This document shows positions 43,350 through 52,041 of a DNA stretch of 64,000 nt, in pieces. Within the stretch, counting starts at the first letter, position 1. Every line of letters starts with the position of its first letter. The notes beneath the pieces are model-generated. The model saw only the letters and a program-made list of their open reading frames with translations, did not search any database and was not told where the DNA came from. Origin of the DNA: Morganella morganii (lineage in GTDB: Bacteria; Pseudomonadota; Gammaproteobacteria; Enterobacterales; Enterobacteriaceae). The position numbers were made by a program, and so were the translations under genes. Location: contig NZ_VKKS01000001.1 in NCBI RefSeq assembly GCF_019402645.1, positions 371,450 through 435,449 on the forward strand, given 5' to 3'.

Positions 43350-44987
43350 TTACTGATTTTCCTGATAAATTTTGATTTCAACACGGCGGTTTTTTTCTCT
43401 GCCATCCTGAGAATCATTATCTGCAATCGGATTTTGGGAACCTAAGCCCCGGGTAACAAAGTGAGTTTCAGGAAACCCGGAGGACTCCTGTAACCAGTGT
43501 TTTACCTGTTCAGCCCGGTTCAGTGACAGATTAATATTGATTTTGTCATTACCGGTATTATCGGTGTAACCCTCAATTAAAATTTTCACATCCGGATTTT
43601 GTTTAATAAACGTTAATAGCGGCATCAGATATTCAGTACTTTCTTTTTTTAACTGCGAACTGCCGGTATCAAAGACAATATTTTTATCATGTGCCACATA
43701 GAGCGGGCTACGGGAAAACTCTGTAATTGATTTATCCAGTTTACTGATAAATATATCGGGTGGTGTAAATTCCATGATAAAGAAATGCGGTTTTTCATGA
43801 TGTGCAATCGCATCAGATAATTTTTTCATCTGCTGGATAATGGCAACACGCTGCTGTAATGCATTGGGCGGGGTGGCATCAAATTCGCTGATCAGACCAT
43901 TGACCATCGCATTACGCTGAATGTTAAAGTCCAGTGACCAGAGCAGACTACCCGTTATTGCTCCGGCGATCAGAACCGGGATGAACAGTAATGAATAGCG
44001 CAGTTTCTGATAAGGAACCGGTGTCATTTCAACAGTGTGTTTTTTGATATGCGGCGGTGGTTCACCGGTATTCACCGGTAATGGCGGAAGAGTGAGATAA
44101 GACGATATCCGCGGCAGCAAAGTGAATTTTTTCTGGATCCAGCGGGACCAGGCACCGTGGCGTGTCGAGCCGTTTCCGTAATCAGAAAACATCAGATTGG
44201 TAAAGCTGAGGACACTTTCCGAAAACAGGGATTCTATTTCTGCCATCAGACCGGCGTCATCCAGCCAAGTCAGTGTGGATAATGCCAGTGCGTTGCGGTG
44301 TTGTGAGGCAATCGCATGTGGTTGCCGGTAAACGGTATTCAGTTCTTTGCGCAGCGCGGTTATTTCATCACGGAATGGTTTGGGCTTAGTGTCATAAAGA
44401 TTAAATTGCCCGATCCAGGTCGCATTATCCGGATCATGAGCAGGCCGCTGGCTGCTCAGGCGTGAATAAATGATTAATGTGCAGGGGATTTCCTGTTCAA
44501 ACTGATTGCGGGAAAAGGAATTTTTCCAGCCCAGTAATTTATTCAGAAAAAGGGCATCGGAATCATTACCATCCGGCAATACCGGGAAGATAGCACTGAT
44601 CTGGTAATGGCGGTGTTTCTGACTGATTGCCGCAACCTGTTTGTGAATATCATCCGGCTTGTTTATCAGCATCCAGATAATTCTGTTATCAAACCGGAGA
44701 GTGTCATCCTCATCCTGCCGGCTGAACCAGGTTCTGGCATAAGGCCCGAGAATAAAGACGATTTCAGGTGCGGTCAGGGCATCTGTTTCATCATCATGAA
44801 CAATCACCTCTGAATGTTCACTGATACGGACAGCAAAAAGAACCGCAATGATAAACAGAGCAATACACAGCCCGCTCAGCCAGATGAACAGATGCGCTTT
44901 ATCATAAACAGCGAGCGCTGCCTGCGTGAGAACAAGAAGACTGAATAAAATAATCAGCCATTTTTTTACAGTGGCAAAATTTTTCAT
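43350..44987 (-). CDS. T6SS-associated membrane protein with C-terminal OmpA domain
   Basis: This 545-residue protein has two N-terminal membrane segments (about 8-28 and 32-53), a ~270-residue cytosolic region, a third membrane segment (about 330-350, LLFIPVLIAGAITGSLLW), a periplasmic linker and an OmpA-like peptidoglycan-binding domain (about 430-545). The OmpA motif is KILIEGYTDNTGNDKININLSLNRA..., then FVTRGLGSQNPIADN and GREKNRRVEI. It starts immediately after the short TssL gene, so the peptidoglycan-binding function that is often fused to TssL is here a separate protein. It probably anchors the membrane complex to the cell wall. Confidence 0.82.
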   Translation of the reverse strand: MKNFATVKKWLIILFSLLVLTQAALAVYDKAHLFIWLSGLCIALFIIAVLFAVRISEHSEVIVHDDETDALTAPEIVFILGPYARTWFSRQDEDDTLRFDNRIIWMLINKPDDIHKQVAAISQKHRHYQISAIFPVLPDGNDSDALFLNKLLGWKNSFSRNQFEQEIPCTLIIYSRLSSQRPAHDPDNATWIGQFNLYDTKPKPFRDEITALRKELNTVYRQPHAIASQHRNALALSTLTWLDDAGLMAEIESLFSESVLSFTNLMFSDYGNGSTRHGAWSRWIQKKFTLLPRISSYLTLPPLPVNTGEPPPHIKKHTVEMTPVPYQKLRYSLLFIPVLIAGAITGSLLWSLDFNIQRNAMVNGLISEFDATPPNALQQRVAIIQQMKKLSDAIAHHEKPHFFIMEFTPPDIFISKLDKSITEFSRSPLYVAHDKNIVFDTGSSQLKKESTEYLMPLLTFIKQNPDVKILIEGYTDNTGNDKININLSLNRAEQVKHWLQESSGFPETHFVTRGLGSQNPIADNDSQDGREKNRRVEIKIYQENQ

Positions 44988-45620
44988 TTAAATCAGGGTA
45001 TCCAGTGTGTCACGAATATAAAGCCAGACGAAAATCAGAATCGATATCAGGCAAAGGAGCTCTGCGGCAAAAATGAGCGGTATATTGACTGTCCTGTAGG
45101 GCACCGGCGCCGGATATTCTGCTGCTTTCGGTATTTCAGGAGCCGGAGGCGTTACCGGTTCAATTACCGGCAGTACCGGCAGCCGTTTTTCAAACAGCGG
45201 AACAACCGGTTTCAGTGCGGTTTTATATTCCGGCAATCCGGATAGCCGCAAAGCCATTTGATAGGCCGGTAAAAAAACGGCATTACGTTTTACAGCTGAA
45301 AAGAGTGTCAGCTGCTCTGCGACATTAAAAGGTTCGCGATCAAACCCGTAAAAATAATTTTCCAGTAAATAAGGCGCCCAGGAAAGTTGCTGGCTGTCAG
45401 TGTATTTCAGGATGATTTTATCCAGATAAATACAGAGCAGCCGGCAGAAATTTTCAGAGTGCTCAAAATAAGGATCCTCCAGTTCCAGACAATCACGGAA
45501 CTGCTGAACAGAAGTCGATAAGTTCAGCTGCAACTCTGATAAAGAGGGAATAATCGCCTCCAAATCAATAAGTGCATCAATACACATTATCTTATTAAAG
45601 ACATCCTGACTGTTTACCAT
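44988..45620 (-). CDS. tssL: T6SS membrane-complex protein TssL (DotU family, short form)
   Basis: This 210-residue DotU-family protein has a cytosolic helical domain (FCRLLCIYLDKIILKY, then WAPYLLENYFYGFDREPF), a Pro-rich linker (about 150-175) and a single C-terminal membrane segment (about 178-203, NIPLIFAAELLCLISILIFVWLY). It lacks the C-terminal peptidoglycan-binding extension seen in some TssL proteins. The start lies inside the last codons of the glycosyltransferase gene, with GGAGAAGG as ribosome binding site, so the two are coupled. TssL pairs with TssM and TssJ in the inner-membrane core; tssM is not in the window. Confidence 0.88.
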   Translation of the reverse strand: MVNSQDVFNKIMCIDALIDLEAIIPSLSELQLNLSTSVQQFRDCLELEDPYFEHSENFCRLLCIYLDKIILKYTDSQQLSWAPYLLENYFYGFDREPFNVAEQLTLFSAVKRNAVFLPAYQMALRLSGLPEYKTALKPVVPLFEKRLPVLPVIEPVTPPAPEIPKAAEYPAPVPYRTVNIPLIFAAELLCLISILIFVWLYIRDTLDTLI

Positions 45621-46963
45621 ACCTTCTCCACTGTTTCTCCCCAGCCGCAGTCCGTCAGGAAAGGGGCCAGCCGGAGTTTCTTAGGAATAAGATGGGATTT
45701 ATCCTTCAGTTTTATTTCAAACTGGTAGATGTTTTTATCATCACCGGATTCCTGCTTTGCGAATTCTTCGGTTGTCATACGTTGCATAGCAATAAGCTGA
45801 TTATCTTCGCTGAATACACCTAATGACCAGTAATCAACATTATCGTCATTAGCGGTTAATTCGGATTTGTTAATTTTAACTGTCCTGTAATAATCACTGT
45901 ATAACTGCGATATCCATATTTCCCGTGATTCAGGAATATGCTCAAAATACGTAGGTTTTGTATTGCTCAGCAGTTCTTTGGCAAGCAGTTGTTCACTGAA
46001 CAGTATTCCGGTTAAATATTCATACTCTTCCAGTGTCCGCTCTGTGCCTAAGCAATATTTCCCGAGGTCAATATCATCAGAATATTGGATGCCTAATAGC
46101 TGACGAACCCGGTTTTTTGATATTTGATCCCGTTCAACCCAGCTTTTTTCAACCACTTTTTTTTCTTTTTTCTCTTGGGTATGATCTCCCCAGATTCTGT
46201 CACAACCCGTGCGGCTGTAAAAATGATATAAAAATATCTTATTGGGATAGACGACATCATAGCCGTGCGTAAATGCTCTCGCGGACATCGATATTTCTTC
46301 TCCCAGAAAAAATACCTGTGGGTCATTGGGAACATCAAGTACAAACTGACCCACTGAAAAAGTGAATCCACCGGCTAAAAAACATCCCCGGGAATGTTTT
46401 TTTTCATCCAGGAGAGCAACCGGGAGAAATGAAGGGATATCTCCGTCATTAAAATGATTAAATACCATTCTGGCAACGATCTGATTCCGGACTTCTTCTT
46501 TATCTTCTGTTGCCGGGGTATAACCCGGCGGATAGCCGGAGATAATCGGTTTTCTGAAGTCCTTCTTTAAAGACAGATAGTATTCAATAAGTTCACTATC
46601 CCAGTTTTGGATAAAACGGCAGTGAGAGTCTATCTGAAGGAAGTAATTTTCATCGGTATAGTATTGTTCACAGCAGTATCTGGCCCAGCATGCCCCTTTA
46701 GCCTGATAATATTGTACAAAGTGAACATAGATTGTTGCACCATGATAACTCAGGTGCATAACATCCGGATTGCTTTCCGAATATTCTTTTTCTGTTGCAC
46801 CCATATCAGTAAAGACAGAAAAATCACGTTTTTCATCCTGCCAGCAAACAGAGATAAATAATTTTTCAGGGCTGGCGGAACTTTCAACCATATTCTTCAA
46901 GGTCGGAATTAATTCTGAATCCCGATAACTGGCTATACTGATAAAGATCGTATTTTTCATCAT
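45614..46963 (-). CDS. GlcNAc-transferase-like (GT60) glycosyltransferase inside the T6SS operon
   Basis: The N-terminal ~260 residues of this 449-residue protein fit the Skp1-type/GT60 GlcNAc transferase domain. The family opening is IFISIASYRDSELIPTLKN, followed by SPEKLFISVCWQ. The core GACWARYCCEQYY leads to YFLQIDSHCRF with the DxH nucleotide-sugar site and QNWD. A conserved GGFTFSVG and FFLGEEISMSARAFTHGYD come later. The remaining ~190 residues are not recognised; they may bind the acceptor. It is a soluble protein with no signal peptide. It lies nine bases after the adhesin gene and overlaps tssL, so it is an integral operon member. The target might be a T6SS protein, the adhesin or a secreted effector. 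Confidence 0.82.
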   Translation of the reverse strand: MMKNTIFISIASYRDSELIPTLKNMVESSASPEKLFISVCWQDEKRDFSVFTDMGATEKEYSESNPDVMHLSYHGATIYVHFVQYYQAKGACWARYCCEQYYTDENYFLQIDSHCRFIQNWDSELIEYYLSLKKDFRKPIISGYPPGYTPATEDKEEVRNQIVARMVFNHFNDGDIPSFLPVALLDEKKHSRGCFLAGGFTFSVGQFVLDVPNDPQVFFLGEEISMSARAFTHGYDVVYPNKIFLYHFYSRTGCDRIWGDHTQEKKEKKVVEKSWVERDQISKNRVRQLLGIQYSDDIDLGKYCLGTERTLEEYEYLTGILFSEQLLAKELLSNTKPTYFEHIPESREIWISQLYSDYYRTVKINKSELTANDDNVDYWSLGVFSEDNQLIAMQRMTTEEFAKQESGDDKNIYQFEIKLKDKSHLIPKKLRLAPFLTDCGWGETVEKVW

Positions 46964-46972
46964 GTGTTTCTG

Positions 46973-47989
46973 TTATTTAATATCCAGAGTAACAATAGCG
47001 GATGCTCTGAATTCTCCCTGCGCCGGATATGGTGTCCCATCCACTTTTCTGAGTTTTGCAGTCCACCCGAAATTGGCTTTTTGTCCGCTATTTAAATCAT
47101 TCATATTTATTTTTGTTGAATTATCAACCATAACATGGTTGTTTTGGCCATCCATTATCTCAATGATTAAAGAATCATCATTGTTTTTACTGTCACGGAC
47201 TTTAATATATTTTCCGTCACCCGATGCATTATCGGCTTTGATTGAGGCAGTGACATCGTAGGTACCATAATCTGTTTTACATTCTATGCCGAATTGAAAT
47301 GGCTCTACCACTCCGCTCCGGACAGCGGCAGCATTGACAGTCTTAAAGTCGACAGGTAATGGCGCATCAACTTTACATACAGGTGTGCCGGAGATATAGA
47401 TATTATTTATAGAATAAATAGAAATTGTAGTGGCTTCGAGATTATTATATCCAACTATTCCCTGATTAAATAATAAGTTACTGTCAGGGTGTCGTGTAAA
47501 TAATTCGACGTTATCACTTAATTTATAAAACGAAGCATTAAAACGTCCCTGAGGAATATTAACATAAGAAATACCGGCACCAGGATCCGGTGTTGATGTT
47601 AACGGAAATTGCGGTCTCGGCAAGGGGCCCTCACTCCCTCCGTCTGGTGCTGACGTTGTAAATTTTACGCCAATACCTTCGATATTAGTTTTATACATAT
47701 TATCGAACCCGGGATAAGGAACCAGCGAAGCAACCAGTGGCCGTTCCCCGGTGAGTGAGAAACCCGGGCAGGAATATCGGATCGTTGTACTAAGTGATGG
47801 CGAAATAGCCTTGCCAATCGGATTATTCGCGTCGATCGGGGCATCAGCCCGTAATTTGATTACGTCAGATGTGGCACTCAGTGTTTCTGTCGTATAATTG
47901 GGCGGTTCTACCGGTGAACATACAACAGCAGCCAGCGCATTACCTGACATTCCCAGTGCGGCCAGCGCCGCCAGTAATTTTATTTTCAT
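46973..47989 (-). CDS. Two-domain fimbrial tip adhesin encoded in the T6SS operon
   Basis: This 338-residue exported protein has a clear signal peptide (MKIKLLAALAALGMSGNALA). An N-terminal receptor-binding-type domain follows (about 21-195, cysteines in VVCSPV and RYSCPGF). The C-terminal pilin domain (about 200-338) begins GTPVCKVDAPLPVDF, has the second Cys in GIECKTDYG, and ends in the alternating strand FRASAIVTLDIK. This is the FimH/MrpH-like architecture. Its ATG overlaps the tssA stop (ATGA), and the glycosyltransferase follows nine bases later. The matching pilin, chaperone and usher genes are in the opposite arm of the locus (55790-60414). The ligand is unknown. Confidence 0.82.
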   Translation of the reverse strand: MKIKLLAALAALGMSGNALAAVVCSPVEPPNYTTETLSATSDVIKLRADAPIDANNPIGKAISPSLSTTIRYSCPGFSLTGERPLVASLVPYPGFDNMYKTNIEGIGVKFTTSAPDGGSEGPLPRPQFPLTSTPDPGAGISYVNIPQGRFNASFYKLSDNVELFTRHPDSNLLFNQGIVGYNNLEATTISIYSINNIYISGTPVCKVDAPLPVDFKTVNAAAVRSGVVEPFQFGIECKTDYGTYDVTASIKADNASGDGKYIKVRDSKNNDDSLIIEIMDGQNNHVMVDNSTKINMNDLNSGQKANFGWTAKLRKVDGTPYPAQGEFRASAIVTLDIK

Positions 47990-49119
47990 GACATATCCTT
48001 ATTGATATCCAAAACAGCGAGCATGTCAGCGGGGAATAATTTACTGAGCTGAAGGAAATTTTTCCCTGCCGCTTCTTCGGCATACCTCAGCAGTAAAATA
48101 ATCGGGTTACCGGGTTCGGTTTGCTGAAACCATGCCCGCACTTCACGGATCCTTTCGAGGGCATCCTGCCGGGTGTTAATCACTTTGTCACGATAGACAA
48201 CCCGTTCGGTTGTCACAGTTGTGGTATCGCCGTCAACAACGGTTTCTGTCGTGCTGCTGACAGAATCCGCGGACTGACCACGGGCTTCATCTCCCGGCTC
48301 ATCACCGGCAAAGACTAATTCAGAGGTTAAATCGGCATCGTCGGAAGGGGAGACACCTGTTGCCGGTTTTTTGCCGTTAGCGGTCAGGTCTTTATTGAAT
48401 AAAGAAAGTACCTGAGTCAGTGCCGGGAGCGCCGGTGCTTCATTTTCCAGTGTTTCACGGGTCAGCTTTTTGATAGCATCCAGAATCAGGGCGGCATTAT
48501 TCAGGGAAGCCAGCGTTTTATCATTGTTCAGACGCCATTCATTCAGAATACCGGTGACACTCTCTTCCGCGAGCGCATTTTCTTCCTTCGGAATGGCAAA
48601 GGCGCGTTCAACTTCTTTGACGGTCAGTTGCAGTCCGTTGATTTTCGGCAGCGTCATCTGACGTAAATCCAGCATAAAGCCATCCGTATCTTCCAGTTCG
48701 GAAATGGCATTTGCTCTCATAAACGGCTCAAATTCACCTTCATCATAAAGCTGAGGATGAATTTCATTCGGAAAGTCTTTCAGCAACTGATACAGCGCGA
48801 TAAGCCCCTCTTCCAGGGCAAACAGGCCAATCTGGCGGCTGCGGGCACGAATTAACAGAACTATCAGGCGGATATGTTTGCTTTTCTTCAGCAGTTCCAG
48901 GCAGTCACTTTCAATTTCACGCCAGTTAACCGGTTCTGTTGTTTCGACAAAATCACCATATTCAGCGCCCATTTTCGGCGCCATTTTGGACTGTAACGTG
49001 ATGTATAAAGGATCATATTCGATGCTTTCGCCGCAGACGAACTTCCCTTCCAGCGGTGTAAGGATCTCTGTGTAAAAATCAGACTGAAAAGTAGATTGCA
49101 GTTCTTCGCTCACGGTCAT
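47986..49119 (-). CDS. tssA: T6SS protein TssA (ImpA family)
   Basis: This 377-residue protein has an ImpA N-terminal domain (PLEGKFVCGESIEYDPLYITLQ, WREIESDCLELLKKSKHIRLIVLLIRA, split here) that marks TssA. A variable Asp/Thr-rich middle (about 255-305) leads to a C-terminal helical segment with RQDALERIREVRAWFQQTEP and NPIILLLRYAEE. TssA caps or primes baseplate and sheath assembly. It follows tssG by 28 bases and is translationally coupled to the adhesin gene. Confidence 0.9.
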   Translation of the reverse strand: MTVSEELQSTFQSDFYTEILTPLEGKFVCGESIEYDPLYITLQSKMAPKMGAEYGDFVETTEPVNWREIESDCLELLKKSKHIRLIVLLIRARSRQIGLFALEEGLIALYQLLKDFPNEIHPQLYDEGEFEPFMRANAISELEDTDGFMLDLRQMTLPKINGLQLTVKEVERAFAIPKEENALAEESVTGILNEWRLNNDKTLASLNNAALILDAIKKLTRETLENEAPALPALTQVLSLFNKDLTANGKKPATGVSPSDDADLTSELVFAGDEPGDEARGQSADSVSSTTETVVDGDTTTVTTERVVYRDKVINTRQDALERIREVRAWFQQTEPGNPIILLLRYAEEAAGKNFLQLSKLFPADMLAVLDINKDMS

Positions 49120-49147
49120 TATTCCATTATCTGTTAAGCATGACGGT

Positions 49148-50164
49148 TCAGTTCAGGTGAGTTTCAGGATCAAAACTCATGCCGGATATCGGTTCGTCCT
49201 GTTTCTCCCGCGGCAGCCAGGCGGCATAACCCAGCTGATGACTGCCGTCGAGATTGGCTTCAGGAACAGCATCCGGGGCCAGCACCAGCTGAACATCCCA
49301 GGCATACTCAAAGCCGGTAAAATTGCGGACCCACTCTTTGAGAATCGGCAGATCCTCTCCCCACAAACTGAAGCGCATATATTGTTCCAGTGTTAACGGA
49401 CCCAGGATCAGACTGAATTTATGTTGTCTGTCCTGGACGGTATTACCCAGAATGGCACCTTCCGATAACAGTAATGAGGAATTCAGATCCCCCATCCGGG
49501 TTTGATCAGCGGTTTCCAGGAAAATCCACTGTTTGGTAAATTCCCGCAGCTCCACCCGGATACCAAAGTAATACTCCAGCGCGCCGGCCAGACCTTCCGG
49601 ATTACGCGCCTCACGAATCAGATGAGACGAAGAGGAGAGGCGGGCGTGTGTCGGCAGCACGGAGTTGCAGATTTCATCCGGCACCAGGCCGATGAGTGCG
49701 CCGATATAAAAAGAAAACCGCTCATCATCTTTGCGATCGAGCGTGGCCACATCCTGTGAAACAAACCAGTTCCGGTAGAACAGCGACAGCGCACGGTGGT
49801 GAAATATATTCACAAAATCGCGCAGCAGAGTGTCCTGATGTTCCAGCCGGATAAAAGCCTGCTCGGTAAAATTGACCGGCATTGCACCCTGCGGCCCCCA
49901 AATCCCCAGACTGTAGAGATCGATGTGGCACAAATTACCGTCGTGAGAAATATCCGCTATCTCACGCGGAGCAAAAACCATATTCGGCGCCTGTCCCAGC
50001 CGGTAAGGTTCCTGCTGGGGACGCGCTGCCGTCCCGATAGGCGGTATATCGGGATATTTAGCCGCGACTGCCCGCATCAGACTGATAAAGCCGCTTTTCC
50101 ACGGCTCGTTTTCGTCATACCAGCAGGACAGGTCGCTTAACATGTTGTGACGCAGATGGCTCAT
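49148..50164 (-). CDS. tssG: T6SS baseplate protein TssG
   Basis: From the ATG at 50164 the protein has 338 residues and begins MSHLRHNMLSDL. The ATG overlaps the tssF stop (TAATG), and GGGA lies about seven bases upstream; the longer frame to 50200 is unlikely. Conserved TssG features are IGTAARPQQEPYRLGQ, YSLGIWGPQGAMPVNFTEQ, LRDFVNIFHHRALSLFYR and GALEYYFGIRVELREF. TssG joins two TssF and one TssE-type subunit into a baseplate wedge. No tssE is found beside it. Confidence 0.93.
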   Translation of the reverse strand: MSHLRHNMLSDLSCWYDENEPWKSGFISLMRAVAAKYPDIPPIGTAARPQQEPYRLGQAPNMVFAPREIADISHDGNLCHIDLYSLGIWGPQGAMPVNFTEQAFIRLEHQDTLLRDFVNIFHHRALSLFYRNWFVSQDVATLDRKDDERFSFYIGALIGLVPDEICNSVLPTHARLSSSSHLIREARNPEGLAGALEYYFGIRVELREFTKQWIFLETADQTRMGDLNSSLLLSEGAILGNTVQDRQHKFSLILGPLTLEQYMRFSLWGEDLPILKEWVRNFTGFEYAWDVQLVLAPDAVPEANLDGSHQLGYAAWLPREKQDEPISGMSFDPETHLN

Positions 50165-52041
50165 TATAAAATCCCGCGTTTGCCCGGCCTTGGTGCCCAT
50201 TTGGCAACCAGGCCGCGCTGCATTGAGTGCAGTTCTGTCTCGGTAAAGACGTTAACTGCCGCGTGGCGGGATAAATAGTTTTCCATCACTAACCCGAATA
50301 AATAAGGACTTAACCCGGAAAAGCCGACTTCATCAACGGTCAGAACACACTGAACGCCCCGGCCGTAAACCAGCAATTCATTGCCCGGTAACCGGCGGAT
50401 GACCGGTTTGGTTTTACTGCCGACCAGGCTGTCGATTTGTGTTATAGATTCCTGATCAGCCGGGCTGACAAACAGACGCAGCAGATTACGCAGTGACTCC
50501 CCGCCCCGGTTGTGATCCATATCGTGCAGCGGCAGATAGTTAAAACTGAGCTGACGGATAAGCCGCCAGGCGGACTCACCACGGGCAAACGGCGGATGCG
50601 GGGGGCTTGGCTGTGACAGGAAATTGGCGCCATACACAGGGACGGAATCTGACAGTGTTAAATCATAGTCATTACTCCGGTCGATGAGACGCGGAAGGTC
50701 GCGGTTTGTCACCAGTGCTTCCACCGAGAGATAACGGATATCATCATCAAACGGGGCTTCCTGCTGATCGACCAGGGAAATAAAGACTTCAGTGCCGATA
50801 TACGGTGTCAGTGTTTCATATTTACGGCGTGCGCTGCCGCTGGCTCTGGTTTCCCGGCGAAGTGAGAAATAACGGCCGAAGTTACCGGAATCGCTGTGGC
50901 GGGTCTGATAAATCGGGTTAAAGACCACCTCACTGCTGTTTTCTGCCTGCTGCCCCATCACCTTACTGACAGAAAAGACTTCGTAGTCCAGCGGCCGGCT
51001 GCGATCCGGCACAACATGGAAATCATTCAGCGCACGGTTAATTTCGATTTTATCGATTCGTTTAGGAAACAGGTTAATAACCGGTGTGCAGAACAGCAGA
51101 AAACGATCTTTATCAATATGACTGATAAGATCCTGGGGAAAACGATCCAACAGAATAATAATTTCTGCTTCGTTTGTATCATTTTTGCGCAATGCTTCGC
51201 GCAGATGATTGAGCGTGAAGAAATAAAAACGCTGGCGGCAGGAAAAATATTCCTGAACCAGATTATGGCCATGGAACATATTCCACTGAACCGGCAACAG
51301 TGCCTGGCCGGGTTGCAGGCCTTCAAAAGAAACACCACCGTTGACAATAGTGGTATCTTTCTTTTCACTACCGCCGGTCCGGACAATCATGGCGACATAA
51401 TGCGCGTGGATCAGTTCAAAAATATGTGAAACAACCCGTTCGTCACCATCGATATAAAAAGGCAGTTTGTCGAGATTTTCCAGCTGAGAAAACAGGTTGT
51501 CGCCGTCCAGTTTCAGTTTAATCCGCAACGCACCTTTCAGGCGTGAATAAGATATCCTGTATTTTTCCAGGCTGGAAATATCCGGCGGGATTGACGTCAG
51601 ACGGACATCTTCGATCTCAACCGGCCATAATGTCAGATCCTGACTGCTGCGGAATTCGCAGCGTGATTGTTCACCCGGCAATAACCGGGTAAACATCTGG
51701 CTGTTCTTCGGAACGTGATAGCCGTTCGACAAATCACCTTCTTTGGTATTAGGATGCAACTGCACCACACCCATTGACGGAGTCTGGGCATTATAATTAG
51801 GGTAAATCACATCCAGGAAACGCTGGGTAAACTTCGGGAATTCTGCATCCAGTTTTACCTGGGAACGCGCTGAAATAAAGCAGAAGGCTTCTATCAGCCG
51901 CTCAACATAAGGATCAGCAACTTCAATACCATTCATGCCCAGACGACCGGCGATTTTCGGATGTTTCTCCGCAAATTCACCGGACATTTCTTTCATAAAT
52001 GTAAGTTCCCGATTGTAAAAATCAAGAAATTTCTGATCCAC
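50164..52041 (-). CDS. tssF: T6SS baseplate protein TssF
   Basis: This 625-residue wedge protein begins MDQKFLDFYNRELTFMKEM with a GTG start; AGAGG is seven bases upstream. Typical TssF elements are FAEKHPKIAGRLGMN, DPYVERLIEAFCFISAR, QRFLDVIYPNYNAQTPSM, and near the end LPGNELLVYGRGVQCVL and MENYLSRHAAVNVFTETEL. It is the first gene of the leftward operon and is coupled to tssG by a TAATG overlap. The operon is driven from the long AT-rich region to its right. Confidence 0.94.
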   Translation of the reverse strand: MDQKFLDFYNRELTFMKEMSGEFAEKHPKIAGRLGMNGIEVADPYVERLIEAFCFISARSQVKLDAEFPKFTQRFLDVIYPNYNAQTPSMGVVQLHPNTKEGDLSNGYHVPKNSQMFTRLLPGEQSRCEFRSSQDLTLWPVEIEDVRLTSIPPDISSLEKYRISYSRLKGALRIKLKLDGDNLFSQLENLDKLPFYIDGDERVVSHIFELIHAHYVAMIVRTGGSEKKDTTIVNGGVSFEGLQPGQALLPVQWNMFHGHNLVQEYFSCRQRFYFFTLNHLREALRKNDTNEAEIIILLDRFPQDLISHIDKDRFLLFCTPVINLFPKRIDKIEINRALNDFHVVPDRSRPLDYEVFSVSKVMGQQAENSSEVVFNPIYQTRHSDSGNFGRYFSLRRETRASGSARRKYETLTPYIGTEVFISLVDQQEAPFDDDIRYLSVEALVTNRDLPRLIDRSNDYDLTLSDSVPVYGANFLSQPSPPHPPFARGESAWRLIRQLSFNYLPLHDMDHNRGGESLRNLLRLFVSPADQESITQIDSLVGSKTKPVIRRLPGNELLVYGRGVQCVLTVDEVGFSGLSPYLFGLVMENYLSRHAAVNVFTETELHSMQRGLVAKWAPRPGKRGIL

